From ZC4RG29 sp964521255 (GTDB taxonomy: Bacteria; Bacteroidota; Bacteroidia; Cytophagales; Cyclobacteriaceae): DNA of 64,000 nucleotides. Positions within the stretch are counted from its first letter, which is position 1, and each line of letters begins with the position of its first letter. Location: positions 62,001-126,000 of the forward strand of contig CAZFRM010000015.1 of assembly GCA_964521255.1 (NCBI GenBank), in the 5' to 3' direction. The notes under the pieces were generated by a model. It saw nothing but the letters and a program-made list of their open reading frames with translations. It was not told where the DNA came from and ran no database searches. The position numbers and the translations under genes were made by a program. Of the stretch, positions 25,619-34,063 are shown in pieces.

Positions 25619-26497
25619 ATGAAAGAACTTATTAAAAAGCTCCGTAAGTACGAAATACAAATCCGCAAGGCGATAAACAGCCAGATGCAGGGAGACTTCC
25701 ATTCTGTATTTAAAGGCTCAGGCCTGGAATTCGACGATGTACGACCTTACCAATACGGAGATGACATTCGCACCATCGATTGGAATGTATCCGCAAAAGG
25801 ACATGGAACATTTGTAAAAACTTTCAGAGAAGATAAGGAACAAACGGTTTTTTTTGTTCTCGACGTCAGCGCTTCAGAAGATATTGGTAGCCCGGGGAAA
25901 ACAAAATCCGATATAGGCAAAGAGATCTGTGGTGTGCTGGCCCTCTCTGCGGTAAAAGAATCAAGCCATGTGGGATTGATATGCTTTTCTGACCAGAAAG
26001 AAAAATACCTCAAGCCAACAAAAGGCTCAGCACAGGCGTATGCGATCATTTACACCCTGATAAATTTAAAACCACAATCCCAAAAGACCGATCTTTCAAA
26101 GGCATTGGCTTTTACATTAAATACCATAAAGCGCAGAAGTGTCATCATTTTTATATCCGATTTCATTGATGAAGCGAATTATTTTCAAAACCTTAAAGCG
26201 CTCGCCAGAAGACATGACCTTGTAACCATTCACATCAGCGATAAGCGGGAAACCAATTTACCCAAGCTGGGTATCATACCCATTGTTGACAAAGAATCAA
26301 AGAAAACTGTTTGGATCAATACTTCTTTTGGTAATTTCCGTCAGGCTATCAGTGGCCGGCTGAATTCACGGAGAGAAGCGCTGGAAAAATTTTCGCGCAA
26401 GCATCAGATCAATTTTATTTCCCTCGATACGGATGAAGACTTTATTCCCAAACTTTTGCGCTTGTTCAAGGTGCGAAACAAAACGGTAAAAAACTGA
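25619..26497 (+). CDS. DUF58 domain protein
   Basis: A 292-residue cytoplasmic protein with the DUF58 motif GLEFDDVRPYQYGDDIRTIDWNVSAK near residues 35-60, followed by a von Willebrand-A-like fold (VFFVLDVSASEDIG with a degenerate MIDAS). DUF58 proteins are encoded with MoxR AAA+ ATPases and VWA proteins and are thought to act as chaperone-like or metal-insertion modules. It is first in a three-gene Bat-like operon. The MoxR ATPase that usually precedes it is not adjacent; the divergent mutS2 block lies there. Confidence 0.9.
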   Translation: MKELIKKLRKYEIQIRKAINSQMQGDFHSVFKGSGLEFDDVRPYQYGDDIRTIDWNVSAKGHGTFVKTFREDKEQTVFFVLDVSASEDIGSPGKTKSDIGKEICGVLALSAVKESSHVGLICFSDQKEKYLKPTKGSAQAYAIIYTLINLKPQSQKTDLSKALAFTLNTIKRRSVIIFISDFIDEANYFQNLKALARRHDLVTIHISDKRETNLPKLGIIPIVDKESKKTVWINTSFGNFRQAISGRLNSRREALEKFSRKHQINFISLDTDEDFIPKLLRLFKVRNKTVKN

Positions 26498-26505
26498 CGT
26501 CTCTC

Positions 26506-27405
26506 ATGGGCAGGTTAATCATCGCGTTATTTTCCCTGATTTTTATTTGTCATTCCGTTTGTGCACAGGAATTAAAAGTCAATGGAAAGTTTGTGCAGGA
26601 CAGCATTAAAATTGGTGAAGATGCAGCTTACTATTTGACTGCACGATACCCAAGCGAGCTTAATATTTTATTTCCTGATTCTACGACTTCATTTTCGCCT
26701 TTTGAATTTCATAAGCGCCAATACTTTCCAACAAAAACAAAAGGAGGAATCAGTTATGACAGTGTAGTGTATCACCTGCGTACTTTTGAAACCGATAGCA
26801 TTCAAAGGTTTTCACTGCATGTATTTGTAATCCATCCCGCGGATTGTACCCTTGTATCAGCCGCGCCTGATAGTTTGATCTTACAGGCTATGATAAAAAA
26901 TCTACCGGATTCAGTTTCACTGCAAGACTTACCATTAAAAGAAACCATAGCCTTTGAACCTATTCCGACTGTATTTAACTACGTCATTCTTTCTTTCATC
27001 CTGGGTGTATTACTTGTAGCTGCTGCAGCAATCTGGATATTATTTGGCAAGAAAATCAAGAGACATTACCTGATCAAAAAGCTTCAGCGAAATCACAACC
27101 GGTTTCTTGAGGAATTCACAACAAACCTTTCAAAGCTGCAAAGTAGGCCCGCTTTAACCGTGGCCGAATCCACAGCAACATTGTGGAAAAAATATCTCGA
27201 AAATCTTGAATCAAAACCTTATACTAAACTAACGACGAAAGAAATCGTAAGGCTGGTTGAAAATGAACAAGTCAAAGACAGTCTGCGCTCAATTGACAGG
27301 GCTATTTATGGAAATCAGGCGGTCAACTCACAATCATTTGATGGGTTAAAAGATTTTGCTGAATTTGAATTCAGAAAAAAATTGGAGGCGGTGATGCATG
27401 AATGA
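26506..27405 (+). CDS. Bat operon membrane protein
   Basis: A 299-residue protein with signal peptide (LIIALFSLIFICHSVCAQ), a periplasmic beta-rich domain (about 20-155) and one membrane segment (YVILSFILGVLLVAAAAIWILF, about 160-182). The cytoplasmic helical tail has LTVAESTATLWKKYLENLESKPYTKLTTKEI, which resembles DUF4381/BatD-type subunits. It sits 8 bases after the DUF58 gene and overlaps the VWA gene by 8 bases. Likely a structural partner of the VWA protein in the envelope. The exact family is not certain. Confidence 0.75.
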   Translation: MGRLIIALFSLIFICHSVCAQELKVNGKFVQDSIKIGEDAAYYLTARYPSELNILFPDSTTSFSPFEFHKRQYFPTKTKGGISYDSVVYHLRTFETDSIQRFSLHVFVIHPADCTLVSAAPDSLILQAMIKNLPDSVSLQDLPLKETIAFEPIPTVFNYVILSFILGVLLVAAAAIWILFGKKIKRHYLIKKLQRNHNRFLEEFTTNLSKLQSRPALTVAESTATLWKKYLENLESKPYTKLTTKEIVRLVENEQVKDSLRSIDRAIYGNQAVNSQSFDGLKDFAEFEFRKKLEAVMHE

Positions 27406-28441
27406 TATAATAACACCATGGTATAAGACCGATTGGTTTACACTTTCAACGTTACGGGCATTTACATGGGAGTGGCCTGCATTTCTTTATGTAATACCCC
27501 TTGCTTTATTACTATTTGCGGTTCGGTGGTTTTTGCGGTATCGCTTTAGCCAGAAACTTCCGGTGGCTGTAACGCAAAAGGAATTAAAGACCTCTCCTTT
27601 AAATCTTATCCGGCTGTTACCCGAGTTTCTTTTGATGGCCGTGTTATTTCTCTTACTGGTAGCAATGGCACGTCCGCAAAAAACAAATGAACGCGTGGAC
27701 CAATGGACAGAAGGGATTGATATTATACTTGCACTCGATATCTCACAGTCGATGCAAATTGAAGACTTTACACCTAACCGGCTACAGGCTGCTAAAGGTG
27801 TTGCTTATGATTTTATCAATGGAAGAGTACAGGATCGTATTGGACTCGTCGTATTTTCCGGTGATGCTTTTTCGTTGGCTCCACTTACCACCGATTACGA
27901 TCTTCTAAAAAAATACCTTGATGAAGTCAGTTTTGAAATGATTGAAAGCCGGGGCACGGCTATTGGCAGCGCTATTGCTGTTGTGACAAACCGGATGCGT
28001 GAATCCACAACAAAGTCAAAGGTGTGCATATTGCTGAGTGATGGTGACAGTAATGCCGGTAACATTGACCCGCTGACAGCAGCAGCGCTTGCTTCTGCTT
28101 ATGACATTAAAATCTACACCATAGTTGTGGGAAAGGAAGGGATGGTGCCTATGGGAAAAGATTTTTTTGGGCGCCCCCAAATGTATCCGAACACCATTGA
28201 CGAAACGACCTTACGCAAAATCGCAGAGATCACAAGCGGAGAATTTTTCAGAGCAGCAAACAACCAGGCATTGAAAAATGTATTTGCCCGCATCGATCAA
28301 TATGAAAAGGCTGAAATAAAAGAGACGCGCTATAAGAACACAGCAGATTATTACTATGTATATCTTCAATGGGCTGTTGCTCTCTTTCTTCTTTGGCTGC
28401 TTTTAAAATCAACGTTTCTAACGAACGTCTTGCAGGATTAG
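27398..28441 (+). CDS. VWA domain protein, BatA/BatB-like
   Basis: A 347-residue membrane protein. There are two N-terminal hydrophobic segments (about 27-45 and 74-92) and one at the C terminus (YVYLQWAVALFLLWLLL), framing a von Willebrand A domain. The MIDAS is intact: Asp114-x-Ser116-x-Ser118 in LALDISQSM, Thr in PLTTDYDLL, and SDGDSNAGN. Bat (Bacteroides aerotolerance) proteins were named for oxygen tolerance in Bacteroides; the mechanism is unknown. It ends the DUF58 operon. The intergenic gap after it is filled with inverted repeats. Confidence 0.88.
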   Translation: MNDIITPWYKTDWFTLSTLRAFTWEWPAFLYVIPLALLLFAVRWFLRYRFSQKLPVAVTQKELKTSPLNLIRLLPEFLLMAVLFLLLVAMARPQKTNERVDQWTEGIDIILALDISQSMQIEDFTPNRLQAAKGVAYDFINGRVQDRIGLVVFSGDAFSLAPLTTDYDLLKKYLDEVSFEMIESRGTAIGSAIAVVTNRMRESTTKSKVCILLSDGDSNAGNIDPLTAAALASAYDIKIYTIVVGKEGMVPMGKDFFGRPQMYPNTIDETTLRKIAEITSGEFFRAANNQALKNVFARIDQYEKAEIKETRYKNTADYYYVYLQWAVALFLLWLLLKSTFLTNVLQD

Positions 28442-28450
28442 AATTAAGAG

Positions 28451-28844
28451 TCAATGGTCGTTGAATGAAGTCAGTTCTGATTAACTACTCACATTCTTAG
28501 CAGCTCACACTCCTCTCGCACTCTCACACAAATCCCCCTTAGAAAAGGGGGGTGTAGGTCGCAGCGATGGCGGGGTTGTAACACGCGTACCAGTTCTTGA
28601 TAATTTCTTGCAGGTTTGGAGTTTTGGTTTAACAACCCCTCTAACACACATGCCACGCCCCCCTTTGTTAAGGGGGATTTGTGGTGTGGGTTTGCAGCGC
28701 ACGGACAGCAATGCGCATTGGTGGTCTCATCAGCAACTCCGCCTTGTCCCATGTTTAGCTCTGAGGTACACTAAGGCATTTTACTTTGTGATTTCTCAGT
28801 GTCTTCTTCGTGATTTCTGTGTAATGGATTTCTTAACTTAACGA
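28451..28844. repeat. Composite inverted-repeat element after the Bat operon
   Basis: The right end, read on the minus strand from 28844, is CAGTGTCGTTAAGTTAAG, followed by words homologous to the start of the 594-bp element at 17595 (AAATC, CACA, CTGAGAAATCACAAAG). The left end, CAATGGTCGTTGAATGAAG (28451-28469), is a degenerate partner. A second inverted-repeat element (28527-28683) lies inside. No gene is supported in this 413-base gap between convergent genes. Confidence 0.5.
28527..28683. repeat. 157-bp inverted-repeat element (AAATCCCCCTTA ends)
   Basis: The left arm CACAAATCCCCCTTAGAAAA is matched on the opposite strand at the right end by CACAAATCCCCCTTAACAAA, each followed by GGGGGG. 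A second inner inverted pair (GGCGGGGTTGT and ACAACCCCTC) extends the symmetry. The whole can fold as one long hairpin. It contains no coding sequence. Confidence 0.6.
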
Positions 28845-28854
28845 CACTGAATGA

Positions 28855-29487
28855 CTAAGGCATTACAAATTGATCGGCAAAGAAAATAAGGCGGCCGCCA
28901 AAAATCATTAGTAAGATACCCAGAACAATATTTAATGTTCTTATCGAGCGAGGAGTTATGATGAGACGAAGTCTATCGGCAAGTTTTGCCTTGATAATAT
29001 CAGTGGCAAACACGGTCATAACAATGGAAGTAAAATAAATAATAGCCTGCGAATAGCTGGCGTACCCAAGTTCTGTAGTAGCAAAACTTACCGTTCCCAC
29101 CCAAAACAAGAATACCATCGGGCTAAGACCATTTATTATAAAGCCTTTGGCAACATAACGAAACGGATTTCGTGGCTTTGCTTGTTCATAACCAACTTGA
29201 AGAAGTTTTTTGCTTTTGATAAACAAGTAATAAATTCCAAACAAAAGTAAAATGATTCCTCCCGCGTAACCAAGATAGGTTTTGAAACCTGGATTATCCA
29301 TGAATTGGGACAATCCCAGGTAGGTTAATGATATATAACATGCATCGCTGAGAGAAACACCAATAGCCACAAATGCCCCGCTTTTAAAACCGCGTTCAAT
29401 ACTGGTTTGCAGAATAGTAAAAAAAACCGGTCCAATCAGAAAGGACAAAATGATACCCGATAGTAAACCTTTAATTATGATGTCCAT
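28855..29487 (-). CDS. LysE family translocator
   Basis: A 210-residue inner-membrane exporter of the LysE/RhtB superfamily, which exports amino acids or related metabolites. About six hydrophobic segments are visible, starting with IIIKGLLSGIILSFLIGPVFFTILQTSIERGFKSGAFVAIGVSLSDACYI split by the family Gly-Pro-x-F motif. The middle loop is short and basic (KSKKLLQ, KPRNPFRY). ATG 29487 is chosen; a TTG five codons earlier is possible. The gene overlaps the end of the GH3 gene by 17 bases, so the two are probably co-translated. Confidence 0.88.
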   Translation of the reverse strand: MDIIIKGLLSGIILSFLIGPVFFTILQTSIERGFKSGAFVAIGVSLSDACYISLTYLGLSQFMDNPGFKTYLGYAGGIILLLFGIYYLFIKSKKLLQVGYEQAKPRNPFRYVAKGFIINGLSPMVFLFWVGTVSFATTELGYASYSQAIIYFTSIVMTVFATDIIKAKLADRLRLIITPRSIRTLNIVLGILLMIFGGRLIFFADQFVMP

Positions 29488-31027
29488 TTCTGTTTTTTTC
29501 AAGGAATGTTTTCCAATCTTCCAACTGAGTACTTTTCATTACCCGTGGAAATTTATTCTGGCCGCCAACTTTACCTTTCGAACTCATCCAATCATAAAAT
29601 GTTTTTACCGGAAGTACATCAACGTAAATTTCTTTCAATGCCGCACTGCGTTCAACAGCGTAATCATCATTCAAAATTTTAAGGCACTCGTCTAATTTAT
29701 TTTTAATCGCCGTTGCATCGACCTTATCGTCCGTGCCTACATACCAATGATGTGCGAACAGCGACTCAAAGGGAATACCGGCAACAGCAAATTCCTTAAT
29801 TGAAATATTAAGCTCATTGGCTACCAGTTCAACAGCCTTGTTCATGTTGTCAACGGAAAGATGCTCACCGCACAAGCTTAGAAAATGTTTTGTGCGACCC
29901 GTGATTACAATTTCTGATTCTTCAACGGAAGTAAATTTAATCACATCACCGATAAGGTAACGCCACGCGCCTGCACAGGTTGATAAAAGAATAGCATACT
30001 CTTTTCCTTCTTCTATCTCGTCAATCATAAACGATTCTGCATCGGGTTGAATTTCCCCGTTCGCGTCAAAGTTCTTCTCTTCGAACGGCACAAACTCATA
30101 AAAAATACCGTTATTCATTACGAGCCGCATAGAGCGACGGTTTGGATACGCCTGGAAGGCAATAAATCCTTCAGATGCAAGATAAGTCTCTATGTAATAA
30201 ATAGGGCGGCCCAACAACTTCTCAAAACCTTTGCGATACGGATCAAAAGAAACACCGCCATGAACGTAAACTCTGAGATTCGGCCAGATATCGTGAATAG
30301 TTTTCACTTTGTAATGCTTCAACATTTTCTCCATAAGAATCTGGATCCATGCAGGCACACCAACTATTATTCCAACATCCCAATCCCTGGCTTTACGCAT
30401 GATTTCATCAAGCTTGGCGTCCCAGTTCCGGGTCTTCGCTATTTTTTTTCCGGGCTTGTAGAAATGCTGGAACCAGAAGGGCAAGCGGGCGGCCTGAATG
30501 CCACTCAAATCTCCTTCAAAATAACTACCACGGCGATTAAGGTGCGTGCTGCCTCCCAGCATAAGAATACCCGCTTCAAAAAAATCTGATGGCAAGTCAT
30601 ACTTTGACAAGGTTAGTATCTGACGAATGCTTGTCTTTTGAATTGCTTTCGTCATGTCTTTTGTTACCGGAATATATTTTGAAGACGCTTCCGATGTACC
30701 TGAGCTCAAAGCAAAATATTTTACACGCCCTGACCAGCAAATATTCTTGGCTCCCTTAAGTGCAAGCCTCCACCAATCGTTATGAATTTTATTATACGAA
30801 TGGACAGGTATGTTTGCTTTGAATCTTTGGTAAAAATCTTTATTACCCTTTCGAAATGAATTCAGGATATCAGCAAAATTGTAATACCTGCCAAATTCAG
30901 TTTGACTTGCTGTTATTAAAAGTTCTTTTAATTCCCGTTTCTGCAAATCGAATGGGGAAGTGTATTCTTGTTCAAGCATTTCCCGGATACGAATACCTTT
31001 TTTTAGCAATGTTCCAAGGATAGCCAT
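29471..31027 (-). CDS. GH3 family acyl-adenylating protein
   Basis: A 518-residue protein of the GH3 auxin-responsive promoter family, in the acyl-CoA synthetase-like superfamily. Family regions seen are YFALSSGTSEASSKYIPVT (the ATP-binding P-loop-like motif, about 102-120), YIETYLASEGFIAFQ (about 278-292), LIGDVIKFTS and ITGRTKHFLSLCGEHLS (about 380). Plant members join amino acids to hormones. The substrate of bacterial members is unknown. A helical N terminus and a C-terminal domain of normal size are present, so the gene is intact. It lies upstream of a LysE exporter, which may move a related compound (inference). Confidence 0.88.
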   Translation of the reverse strand: MAILGTLLKKGIRIREMLEQEYTSPFDLQKRELKELLITASQTEFGRYYNFADILNSFRKGNKDFYQRFKANIPVHSYNKIHNDWWRLALKGAKNICWSGRVKYFALSSGTSEASSKYIPVTKDMTKAIQKTSIRQILTLSKYDLPSDFFEAGILMLGGSTHLNRRGSYFEGDLSGIQAARLPFWFQHFYKPGKKIAKTRNWDAKLDEIMRKARDWDVGIIVGVPAWIQILMEKMLKHYKVKTIHDIWPNLRVYVHGGVSFDPYRKGFEKLLGRPIYYIETYLASEGFIAFQAYPNRRSMRLVMNNGIFYEFVPFEEKNFDANGEIQPDAESFMIDEIEEGKEYAILLSTCAGAWRYLIGDVIKFTSVEESEIVITGRTKHFLSLCGEHLSVDNMNKAVELVANELNISIKEFAVAGIPFESLFAHHWYVGTDDKVDATAIKNKLDECLKILNDDYAVERSAALKEIYVDVLPVKTFYDWMSSKGKVGGQNKFPRVMKSTQLEDWKTFLEKNRNGHHN

Positions 31028-31061
31028 ATTTTGCAGCGATTTTTAGGGCCCAAAAATAACA

Positions 31062-31733
31062 ATGAGCATTAAAGATAATATTTTCAATCTGATTCAAAAC
31101 TTACCTGCACAATGCAAACTTGTAGTTGTAAGCAAAACGCAAACCGTTGAACGGGTCAAAGAAGCTTATGATGCAGGGCACAGGATTTTTGGTGAGAACA
31201 AAGCGCAGGAACTGACCCAAAAGTATGAGGCGTTGCCCAAAGACATTGAATGGCATATGATTGGTCATCTTCAGACCAACAAAGTAAAATATATCGCCTC
31301 CTTTGTAAGCCTCATTCATTCTGTAGATAGCCTGAAACTTTTGATGGAAATCAACAAACAGGGCGCTAAGTGCGGCAGGGTAATTCCTTGTTTGCTTCAG
31401 GTTCATATTGCTACTGAGGAAACTAAGTTTGGATTTTCAATAGATGACGTTAAGCGTGTCATTCAATCCAATGAACTTACTTCGTTAACTAATATCCTGA
31501 TTGCAGGGCTCATGGGAATGGCCACCTTTACCGATAATACTGAAAAGGTAAGAGAAGAATTTAAACTCTTGAAGAATACTTTTGATGCACTGAATTCAAC
31601 GCCACTTCCTCCCAATGTGCAGATGAAAGAGTTGTCTATGGGTATGAGCAGTGATTATCAAATGGCAATTGAAGAAGGAAGTACATTAATACGTGTGGGC
31701 ACCGCGGTATTCGGCGAACGGCAATATCATTAG
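31062..31733 (+). CDS. YggS family pyridoxal phosphate homeostasis protein
   Basis: A 223-residue PLP-binding protein of the alanine-racemase-like fold type III, without known enzymatic activity, which keeps free PLP balanced. Lys25 in VVVSKTQ is the expected PLP lysine. FGENKAQEL, WHMIGHLQTNKVK, HSVDSL, GLMGMAT and LSMGMSSDYQMAIEEGSTLIRVGTAVFG are the standard YggS blocks. Translated divergently from the GH3 gene across a 34-base gap and followed by DUF423 after 17 bases. Confidence 0.94.
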   Translation: MSIKDNIFNLIQNLPAQCKLVVVSKTQTVERVKEAYDAGHRIFGENKAQELTQKYEALPKDIEWHMIGHLQTNKVKYIASFVSLIHSVDSLKLLMEINKQGAKCGRVIPCLLQVHIATEETKFGFSIDDVKRVIQSNELTSLTNILIAGLMGMATFTDNTEKVREEFKLLKNTFDALNSTPLPPNVQMKELSMGMSSDYQMAIEEGSTLIRVGTAVFGERQYH

Positions 31734-31750
31734 CAATCGAATCACGCTTT

Positions 31751-32140
31751 ATGAATTCACGAATAATTTTAGCAACCGGATCTATCACAGGAATGTTAGC
31801 GTTAATGACAGGCGCCTTTGGTGCTCATGGTCTCAAAGACGTGCTTACAGCCAATGGGAGAATTGAAACATTTAATCTGGCAGTAGAATATCAGTTCTAC
31901 CATACGCTGGCCTTACTGGCTACAGGAATACTTTCAATTTATGCCCCGTCAAAAAAATTTGGATATGCAGCCATAAGCTTTATTGCCGGAATTATTTTTT
32001 TCAGCGGAAGCTTATATTTTCTCGCGTTGCTAAACAAACCAATATTAGGCGCTATTACGCCCATTGGTGGTGTTTGCTTCATACTGGGATGGCTGTTTTT
32101 GTTTTTGGGTGTATCTCAAAACAAAAAAGCCCTGCTTTAG
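31751..32140 (+). CDS. DUF423 membrane protein (YgdD-like)
   Basis: A 129-residue membrane protein with four hydrophobic segments and the conserved start GSITGMLALMTGAFGAHGLKD, the hallmark of DUF423. EYQFYHTLALLATGIL and GSLYFLALLNKPILGAITPIGGVCFILGW complete the family pattern. Its function is unknown. It is likely co-transcribed with the YggS gene. The last codons sit inside a hairpin that acts as terminator for the convergent DUF1573 gene. Confidence 0.9.
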   Translation: MNSRIILATGSITGMLALMTGAFGAHGLKDVLTANGRIETFNLAVEYQFYHTLALLATGILSIYAPSKKFGYAAISFIAGIIFFSGSLYFLALLNKPILGAITPIGGVCFILGWLFLFLGVSQNKKALL

Positions 32141-32147
32141 CAGAGCT
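32123..32147 (-). terminator. Terminator of the DUF1573 gene (overlaps DUF423 end)
   Basis: On the minus strand AGCTCTGC and GCAGGGCT pair around TAAA with one mismatch and are followed by TTTTTT. The stem spans the stop codon of the convergent DUF423 gene. Confidence 0.6.
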
Positions 32148-32173
32148 TTCTGTTTATAAATTCTATAGCTTTT

Positions 32174-32578
32174 TTACTGAGGCTGCTTCTTTTCCAAAAC
32201 GTTTGTAGCGAATGACACAGTATTATTGGTACCAGAGGCGTTCGACACAATAGTGATTACCTTATTTTGTTTGCCAATTTTTCCCGTGCTGTTAAAACCT
32301 ATTGTTATTTCTCCTTTGCCACCGGGTGCAATAGGATCCTTTGGCCAGCCTTTCGGTGTTGTGCAACCGCAGGTTACCTGGACGTTCGTAATGATAAGGG
32401 GCTCATTTCCTGAATTGGTGAATACGTAAGTATGTTCAACTTTATCGCCCTGGTAAATGTCTCCAAAATCGTACGCTGATTTCTCCCAGGTAATGACCGG
32501 ACCATCTGACTGTGTGCTTTGTGCGTAGGCAAATCCTGCAACAATAAAAAATGCTAATAACAATGTTAACTTCTTCAT
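32174..32578 (-). CDS. DUF1573 domain protein, exported
   Basis: A 134-residue periplasmic protein from ATG 32578. The signal peptide is KKLTLLLAFFIVAGFAYAQ. One Ig-like DUF1573 domain follows, with SAYDFGDIYQGDKVEHTYVFTNSGNEPL, the conserved VTCGCTTP and IAPGGKGEITIGFNSTGK. DUF1573 domains are common in Bacteroidota surface proteins; the role is structural or unknown. An upstream TTG at 32614 would add 12 polar residues and break the signal peptide start, so it is rejected. Confidence 0.88.
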   Translation of the reverse strand: MKKLTLLLAFFIVAGFAYAQSTQSDGPVITWEKSAYDFGDIYQGDKVEHTYVFTNSGNEPLIITNVQVTCGCTTPKGWPKDPIAPGGKGEITIGFNSTGKIGKQNKVITIVSNASGTNNTVSFATNVLEKKQPQ

Positions 32579-32700
32579 AAGCTCAATTTTTTCAAATTTA
32601 GAAACTCTTTTCACAACAACTTTGCCAATTCCTGTGAATTTAGCTAATTCATTTTGTGACTTCGCTTTGGATCGCGAATTAACACAATTTGTAACCTAAA

Positions 32701-33177
32701 ATGAACGAACAAATCGACAAATTATTTGGAAGGCGAGTCAGAGTGCGGGCCTGCGGGTTGTATTGGGAGGGTGACAAATTGCTTTTGGTTAACCACTCAG
32801 GTCTGACAAAAGGTAACTTTTGGGCTCCGCCGGGAGGTGGCGTAGAATTTGGCCAATCTGTCAGGGAAGCGCTGAAGCAAGAGTTTGTTGAGGAAACAGG
32901 GCTAATAATTGAACCCGGCGAATTTCGTTTCGCAGGTGAATTTATTAAAGAACCGCTCCATGCTATAGAGCTGTATTTTGAGGTGAATCGATTATCCGGT
33001 AAAATCCGGGTTGGGTCCGACCCGGAAATGGGAGAAGACAGTCAAATTTTAAGTGATATCCGACTCATGCCTTTCACAGAAGTAATGCGATTGCCAGGGG
33101 ATGAGCGGCATGGCTTGTTTGATCTGTTTCCTACTGAAGAATCGTTGAAAACGGCTTCAGGATATTGGAAAATATAG
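32701..33177 (+). CDS. NUDIX hydrolase
   Basis: A 158-residue NUDIX fold enzyme that hydrolyses a nucleoside diphosphate linked to another group. The NUDIX box is complete: GGGVEFGQSVREALKQEFVEETGL at residues 48-71, with the REFVEE-type metal-binding Glu residues. The substrate cannot be told from the motif. It starts at ATG 32701, divergent from DUF1573. The C-terminal extension (EMGEDSQILSDIRLMPFTEVMRL) is typical of small NUDIX proteins with a helical tail. Confidence 0.88.
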   Translation: MNEQIDKLFGRRVRVRACGLYWEGDKLLLVNHSGLTKGNFWAPPGGGVEFGQSVREALKQEFVEETGLIIEPGEFRFAGEFIKEPLHAIELYFEVNRLSGKIRVGSDPEMGEDSQILSDIRLMPFTEVMRLPGDERHGLFDLFPTEESLKTASGYWKI

Positions 33178-33249
33178 ACCCAAAGCATAAAATGTACCTT
33201 GCGATTTATCTCTTAAAATGCCTATAATTGTAACCTTAAACCGTATCAA

Positions 33250-34062
33250 ATGAACCTTACCAAAATTATCTCTATCGTTCTTTTCGTCTGCAGCTTATTG
33301 CTTGCCGGGTACTTATGGCATAGCATCTATTCAACAATTGAATTCCGCGAGTCGATTGCTTCTACTGAAGGACAGATCGTTGAGAAACTAAGCATCATAA
33401 GGGAGGCCGAGAAAGTCTATTTGGAGCAACACGGACGTTATACTTCTAATTGGGATTCCCTCATTAATTTTATTAATACAGGTGAAGTACCTATTACTGT
33501 CCGTACAGAGACAATTATTCCATTGAGCTACGGTCAGGATAGCATAGTGGTTAAGATTGATACTATTGGTCGTGTTTCGGCTAAGGATAAAATATTTAAA
33601 AAGACTTACACCATCAATGCTGCTGATAATGGTATTTTCAAAGGATTCTTAGTTAAAGAAGGAGATGAGGTGGTTAAAGGTGCAAAGTCATATAAACTAC
33701 TACGCGCCACCAACAATAAGCTGGAGGAGTTTACTTTCCTTGAAAAAGGAAGGGTAAGCAGTTTGGCAAAAATCAATGCAGAAACCGAAGTACCTAAAGG
33801 GGCCTTCCTGATTTCAATTGAAGACTATCAGTTCAACCCTAATTTTGATGTGACTACGCTCAAGGAAGTTCCGGTATCGGGTAAAGAATTTGGACTTTTT
33901 ACTGACAAGATAGACCGGAATGGCGTACCGGTAAACGTGATCTATGTATGGGATCCGCAACCAATAAATCCAAGTCGCAGAGAATCCAATGAAGCGCTAA
34001 ATCGTAAGCCCTTGCAATTTGGATCTAAGACTGACGTGAAAACATCAGGTAACTGGGAATAA
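33250..34062 (+). CDS. Hypothetical membrane-anchored protein
   Basis: A 270-residue protein of a family I do not recognise by name. One N-terminal membrane helix (IISIVLFVCSLLLAGYLW) is followed by a helical neck (about 30-60) and a predominantly beta domain facing the periplasm. The stretch REAEKVYLEQHGRYTSNWDSLINFINTGEVP resembles the pilin-like head (DUF-type) found beside DUF3822 genes in Cytophagales. It lies 1 base before the DUF3822 gene, so the two form an operon. Confidence 0.75.
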   Translation: MNLTKIISIVLFVCSLLLAGYLWHSIYSTIEFRESIASTEGQIVEKLSIIREAEKVYLEQHGRYTSNWDSLINFINTGEVPITVRTETIIPLSYGQDSIVVKIDTIGRVSAKDKIFKKTYTINAADNGIFKGFLVKEGDEVVKGAKSYKLLRATNNKLEEFTFLEKGRVSSLAKINAETEVPKGAFLISIEDYQFNPNFDVTTLKEVPVSGKEFGLFTDKIDRNGVPVNVIYVWDPQPINPSRRESNEALNRKPLQFGSKTDVKTSGNWE

Positions 34063-34063
34063 A

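Noticed and set aside
28489..28752. Open frames in the inverted-repeat region after the Bat operon
   Set aside because: Their codons come from the palindromic repeats; Pro/Cys/His-rich translations are typical of repeat DNA.
30047..30589. A 180-codon open frame on the plus strand inside the GH3-like gene
   Set aside because: Antisense to a full-length conserved gene, without domain signature; treated as a shadow.
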